This document shows positions 61,463 to 64,000 of a stretch of DNA of 64,000 bases, one piece after another; position 1 is the first letter of the stretch, and each line of letters begins with the position of its first letter. The stretch is from contig NZ_JWLV01000005.1 of NCBI RefSeq assembly GCF_000808535.1, positions 33,607 to 97,606 of the forward strand, written 5' to 3'. The position numbers and the translations under genes are program-made. Origin of the DNA: Vibrio sinaloensis (GTDB taxonomy: Bacteria > Pseudomonadota > Gammaproteobacteria > Enterobacterales > Vibrionaceae). Below the pieces are notes generated by a model that was given only the letters and a program-made list of their open reading frames with translations, searched no databases and was not told the DNA's origin.

Positions 61463-61846
61463 CTAACTCTTAATAAGTAGCTGGAATCCTATCCATGCTG
61501 CAGAGATACTCAGAACAACATTAAGCAGCACATTGAGTCCCATCTTGAAAAAAGCACCTTGCTGCATCAAAAGAACATTATCCATAGAGAATGTTGAAAA
61601 AGTTGTTAATGCTCCAAGGAAACCAAGGCCAATGATTTGACGCCAAGGCTCAGTTGCAATTAGCTCATTTTCGAAAGCTGCAATGAGTAAGCCCATAATG
61701 AAAGAGCCAACCACATTAACTGTTAACGTACCGTAAGGAAAACCTCGCCCCAGCAATACGACACACAGCTCAGAAATTAGGTAACGAGAACACGCACCAA
61801 ATGCACCACCTAGTGCAATAAACCCAAGAATAGACAGTTGTCCCAT
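61463..61846 (-). CDS. crcB: Fluoride channel CrcB/Fluc
   Basis: A 127-residue four-helix membrane protein, starting MGQLSILGFIALGGAFGACSR. Fluc marks: GGAFGACSRYLISE, GTLTVNVVGSFIMGLL (the Asn in TVNVVGSF lines the pore), GFLGALTTFSTFSMD with the conserved TTFST. It lets fluoride leak out and works as an antiparallel dimer. No fluoride riboswitch was recognised upstream. It ends in its own terminator. Confidence 0.94.
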   Translation of the reverse strand: MGQLSILGFIALGGAFGACSRYLISELCVVLLGRGFPYGTLTVNVVGSFIMGLLIAAFENELIATEPWRQIIGLGFLGALTTFSTFSMDNVLLMQQGAFFKMGLNVLLNVVLSISAAWIGFQLLIKS

Positions 61847-62234
61847 GACACCCCCATACTTAACTGCTCACTATTGTAGCTTTTACTCGCTATTTATCGA
61901 TCAGAAAATGGCTAACTTATCTCAATCAAAGTTTGAAATTTCAAAAGTTACAGGCGTCACTTTTTCCGTTGTATACAAATAATACACGCATACAACTTTA
62001 TCGTATTAGCCTAAGGGTGGAGGGAAAACTTCAATGAATTTCCCCCGTGTAAAAATGACTTATTTGTGGACAGAGCTTAGTCTTTGAACTGTACGAGCGA
62101 GAATAGTTACTCTGTTAATTTGACTAGCTCACACAAATAACCCCGCCAGAGCTTAGAATGTGTTAGAAACAGAAGAGACTGACAAGGTGAAGTCTCAATC
62201 AAACTAGCGACTCAAGATAAATAACATTGCATAA
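61847..62234. other. Intergenic region between crcB and the IS element
   Basis: About 390 bp with crcB's promoter region and no recognisable gene. A 17-codon frame at 62034-62087 with GGAGG upstream is too weak to call. The left IS end abuts it at 62235 with the flanking TAA. Confidence 0.5.
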
Positions 62235-62267
62235 TGTCTCGTCCTAAAATACGTTGACAGTTTTATA

Positions 62268-62996
62268 CTAAGCCAACGGCGTTAGCAGTTGGCTTTTTTC
62301 ATGAACCTCATTTGGGGTTTTCATCCCGAGACTAAGATGCGGTCTCATATTGTTATAGATGCTAATAGACTCTTTTACTAGTTGGTTGAGTTCTTTGATA
62401 TCTTGACACCTATTGAGTAGGAACTCTTGTTTTAGTATCCCGTTGATTCTCTCTGCTAACGCATTCTGGTAGCAGTCATACCCATCGGTCATGGATGGCC
62501 TTATGCCCCCATTTTTCAGCTGCTCTTGATAAACTGTTGAGCAGTATTGAAGGCCGCGGTCTGAGTGATGAATGCAAGAGCATCGATATTGACGCGCTCT
62601 TATCGCCTTACGCAGAGCTTTTACAACATCTGTTGCTTTCATCTCATGACTCAATTCATACCCCATGATTTTTCGACTAAATGCGTCTGTCACCAGAGAT
62701 AAATAGTGAACACCTTTATCCGATTGGACGTAGGTGATATCGCTGACCAATACTTCTTCGGGATGACTCGGCTTAAGCTCCTTCAGTAAGTTAGGATGCT
62801 TTTGCATCCAGTGTTGGCTATTGGTTGTCTTTATAAAACTACGTTTTGGTCGAACAAGAAGTCTCTCATTACGTAAGTAGTCAAAGAGCGCATCCCGACC
62901 TAGTTTAATGCCTGCTTTTTCTAGCTTTGGCCTGAGTAAGAAATACAGTTTTCTTGTTCCAACTCGAGGCATATAACGTCGGAGCTCTAAAACCAT
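62268..62996 (-). CDS. IS3-family transposase OrfB (catalytic part)
   Basis: 242 residues from the first Met; the same frame is open back to about 63110 (CLARICRLCGISRQSVYQG precedes it), so the natural product is an OrfAB fusion of about 410 residues. DDE core: VSDITYVQSDKGVHYLSLVT (first Asp), HHSDRGLQYCS (second Asp), NALAERINGILKQEFL (Glu). An HTH_21-type region lies N-terminal (MPRVGTRKLYFLLRPKL). No internal stop is seen. Confidence 0.92.
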   Translation of the reverse strand: MVLELRRYMPRVGTRKLYFLLRPKLEKAGIKLGRDALFDYLRNERLLVRPKRSFIKTTNSQHWMQKHPNLLKELKPSHPEEVLVSDITYVQSDKGVHYLSLVTDAFSRKIMGYELSHEMKATDVVKALRKAIRARQYRCSCIHHSDRGLQYCSTVYQEQLKNGGIRPSMTDGYDCYQNALAERINGILKQEFLLNRCQDIKELNQLVKESISIYNNMRPHLSLGMKTPNEVHEKSQLLTPLA

Positions 62997-63094
62997 TTGC
63001 TTTACGGGAGCGAGCTCAATTTGACGGGCGGCTGCTCGCTTTTCTCCTTGGTAAACACTTTGTCTCGATATGCCACATAAGCGGCAAATTCTAG

Positions 63095-63505
63095 CTAGAC
63101 AGACCCCTTTCTGTTTTTGAAGGCTTCTCGCTCCTTGGCGAGATACTTTTTTCTTAGGCTTGTCCCATGCTCCGCGTCAAGAATATCAACCACTTCATTC
63201 AAGAACAGATTTCTTATTCGCTCATCTTCGAGTTCTTTTTCAAGACGTTTAATTTTTTGAGCGGGAGACTCACTAGGTTTGGTCGTTTTATGCATAGCGT
63301 TTTTCCTTGGGTTTTGCGTCCAATCCATTTTTCCGTGCTTTCTCAGCCAAGTTAAAACAGTTGAGCGACCTTGGATACCATAGATGGATTGTGCTTGCTT
63401 GTAGGTCATTTCGCCTTTTTCTACGGCATCAACAACCTGCAATTTAAAGCCTAGTTTGTAATCACGCTGAGTGCGCTTAATGTAGAGTTTATTTGAAGTG
63501 GTCAT
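63095..63505 (-). CDS. IS3-family transposase OrfA
   Basis: 136 residues with a helix-turn-helix (YKLGFKLQVVDAVEKGEMTY, AQSIYGIQGRSTVLTWLRKH) and a leucine-zipper-like coiled region (QKIKRLEKELEDERIRNLFL). The end KNRKGSV overlaps the OrfB frame. A -1 slip at A-AAG (63107-63110) would join OrfA to OrfB. Start ATG with GAGG upstream. Confidence 0.92.
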   Translation of the reverse strand: MTTSNKLYIKRTQRDYKLGFKLQVVDAVEKGEMTYKQAQSIYGIQGRSTVLTWLRKHGKMDWTQNPRKNAMHKTTKPSESPAQKIKRLEKELEDERIRNLFLNEVVDILDAEHGTSLRKKYLAKEREAFKNRKGSV

Positions 63506-63554
63506 AATTCGTCCTCAATGTGTAAACACATTTCAGGACGGGACATAAAATGCA

Positions 63555-63585
63555 AAAAAGCCTCAGCATTTCTGCTGCGGCTTTT
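63555..63585 (-). terminator. Hairpin terminator of the tRNA-Trp repeat
   Basis: AAAAGCCGCAGCA-gaaa-TGCTGAGGCTTTTTT on the minus strand; nearly the same sequence as the hairpins of the tRNA-Pro repeats. Confidence 0.75.
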
Positions 63586-63590
63586 GAATA

Positions 63591-63687
63591 TGGCAGAGGT
63601 GGACCGGGCTGGCGCTCCAGAGATTCGAACTCCCAGCACGCGCTGTTTTTTTTAGTAAGTAGGGGAATCCGCTGCTCTGCCAATTGA
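63591..63687 (-). pseudogene. Decayed tRNA-Trp copy
   Basis: The 3' end TGGCAGAGGTGGA, T-arm GAGATTCGAACTCCCA, and 5' anticodon/D-arm piece GGAATCCGCTGCTCTGCCAATTG (shown as plus strand, in parts) match tRNA-Trp at 63744-63820. Insertions between them break the acceptor and anticodon arms. The 5' acceptor strand is missing. Confidence 0.8.
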
Positions 63688-63707
63688 TTACTTCAACATC
63701 AAAAAGT

Positions 63708-63738
63708 AAAAAGGCCCCAGTCTTTCGACTAGAGCCTT
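63708..63738 (-). terminator. Hairpin terminator after tRNA-Trp
   Basis: GGCTCTAGTC-gaaa-GACTGGGGCC then TTTTT on the minus strand; the AGTC-TTTC-GACT core is shared with the hairpin after tRNA-Pro at 8864-8885. Confidence 0.8.
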
Positions 63739-63743
63739 AAATA

Positions 63744-63820
<77 letters not shown>

Positions 63821-63843
63821 GTAGAATCTTTTCAAATTGTAGA

Positions 63844-63877
63844 TTCGAAAAAACCTCGCATTAAGCGAGGTTTCGAA
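63844..63877 (-). terminator. Hairpin between tRNA-Asp and tRNA-Trp
   Basis: TTCGAAACCTCGC-ttaat-GCGAGGTTT (plus flanking TTCGAA match) followed by TTTTTCGAA on the minus strand. It lies inside the tRNA operon and may attenuate or act as a processing signal. Confidence 0.6.
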
Positions 63878-63882
63878 ATAAT

Positions 63883-63959
63883 TGGCGGAGTGGACGGGAC
63901 TCGAACCCGCGACCCCCGGCGTGACAGGCCGGTATTCTAACCAACTGAACTACCACTCC
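63883..63959 (-). tRNA. tRNA-Asp (anticodon GUC)
   Basis: 77 nt: acceptor GGAGTGG/CCACTCC, G discriminator, CCA encoded, anticodon loop CTGTCAC in stem CCGGC/GCCGG, T-arm CGGGTTCGAGTCCCG. Confidence 0.97.
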
Positions 63960-64000
63960 GCAGTGGCGTACTCGCTATCAAGCAAGTGTCCATAATTTAA

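Larger units (their letters stand above)
62235..63545 (-). mobile_element. IS3-family insertion sequence, about 1311 bp
   Basis: Two overlapping minus-strand transposase frames lie between imperfect inverted ends: TGTCTCGTCCTAAAATACGT (left, 62235) and TGTCCCGTCCTGAAATGTGT (right, complement ending 63545). Flanking TAA on both sides (62232-62234 and 63546-63548) fits a 3-bp target duplication. Frames, frameshift and DDE residues all look intact, so it may be active. It sits at the tail of the tRNA-Asp/Trp operon. Confidence 0.93.

Noticed and set aside
61847..61990. Possible fluoride riboswitch before crcB.
   Set aside because: The conserved fluoride aptamer segments are not seen.
62034..62087. 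17-codon frame with GGAGG upstream, next to the IS.
   Set aside because: Too short, spacing poor and no conserved-looking sequence.

Overview
The window reads as chromosome 1 of a Vibrio, close to the replication origin. The gene order matches the V. cholerae/V. parahaemolyticus core as I remember it: thiamine genes, pepP, asnC, uspA/ftnA, ubiEJB-tatABC, hemB, polA-spf-engB, hemN, ilvC/ilvY, vexRAB, rep, and a peptide ABC transporter. RNA markers agree: Spot 42 next to polA, a long Fur-controlled RyhB, a CsrB-type RNA and a TPP riboswitch before thiC. Three ParB-type parS palindromes (51652, 54797, 58708) fit an origin-proximal position. No species-level call is possible from this sequence alone.

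Layout. 1-2285: the 3'-truncated start of a divergent nqrB with no nqrA upstream, then a SPOR-domain secreted protein. 2444-7912: a peptide/nickel-type ABC importer with a fused double ATPase, a binding protein and two permeases. 7913-9479: a non-coding stretch, then a minus-strand tRNA operon (Arg-His-Pro-His-Pro). That operon trails into three decayed copies of the tRNA-Pro 3' end, each followed by a terminator-like hairpin. 9784-20621: cytochrome c5, rep, the vexRAB efflux system with a perfect TetR-type operator, ubiK, and ilvC/ilvY. 20713-30172: hemN, DUF2489, yihI, a methyltransferase, csrB, cytochrome c4, engB, spf, polA and ryhB. 30232-46442: a GNAT pseudogene, hemB, tatD, tatCBA, ubiBJE, rmuC, two EamA exporters, an HDOD protein, a YhiN-type flavoprotein, uspB, ftnA, uspA and rsmJ. 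46493-54713: a GGDEF-EAL sensor, asnC, a Bcr/CflA exporter with a divergent LysR gene, and an aminopeptidase P. 54842-61392: thiCEFSGH on the minus strand under a TPP riboswitch. 61463-64000: crcB, an IS3-family element, and a tRNA-Asp/tRNA-Trp operon with a decayed tRNA-Trp copy.

Shared themes. Ubiquinone and membrane genes (ubiEJB, ubiK, nqrB), haem genes (hemB, hemN) and c-type cytochromes sit with iron-responsive elements (ryhB, ftnA). The two tRNA operons at opposite ends of the window carry the same architecture of decayed tRNA 3' copies plus similar hairpins.

Most interesting points. (1) The ryhB transcript contains a 23-codon reading frame with a good ribosome binding site that runs through the conserved RyhB pairing core, and two Fur boxes flank the promoter. 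(2) parS sites lie in three different sequence contexts, two of them inside genes. (3) tRNA-linked repeats occur at both tRNA loci. (4) nqrB stands without nqrA. (5) A terminator-like hairpin sits between tatB and tatC. (6) A heptanucleotide repeat starts at the pepP stop codon.
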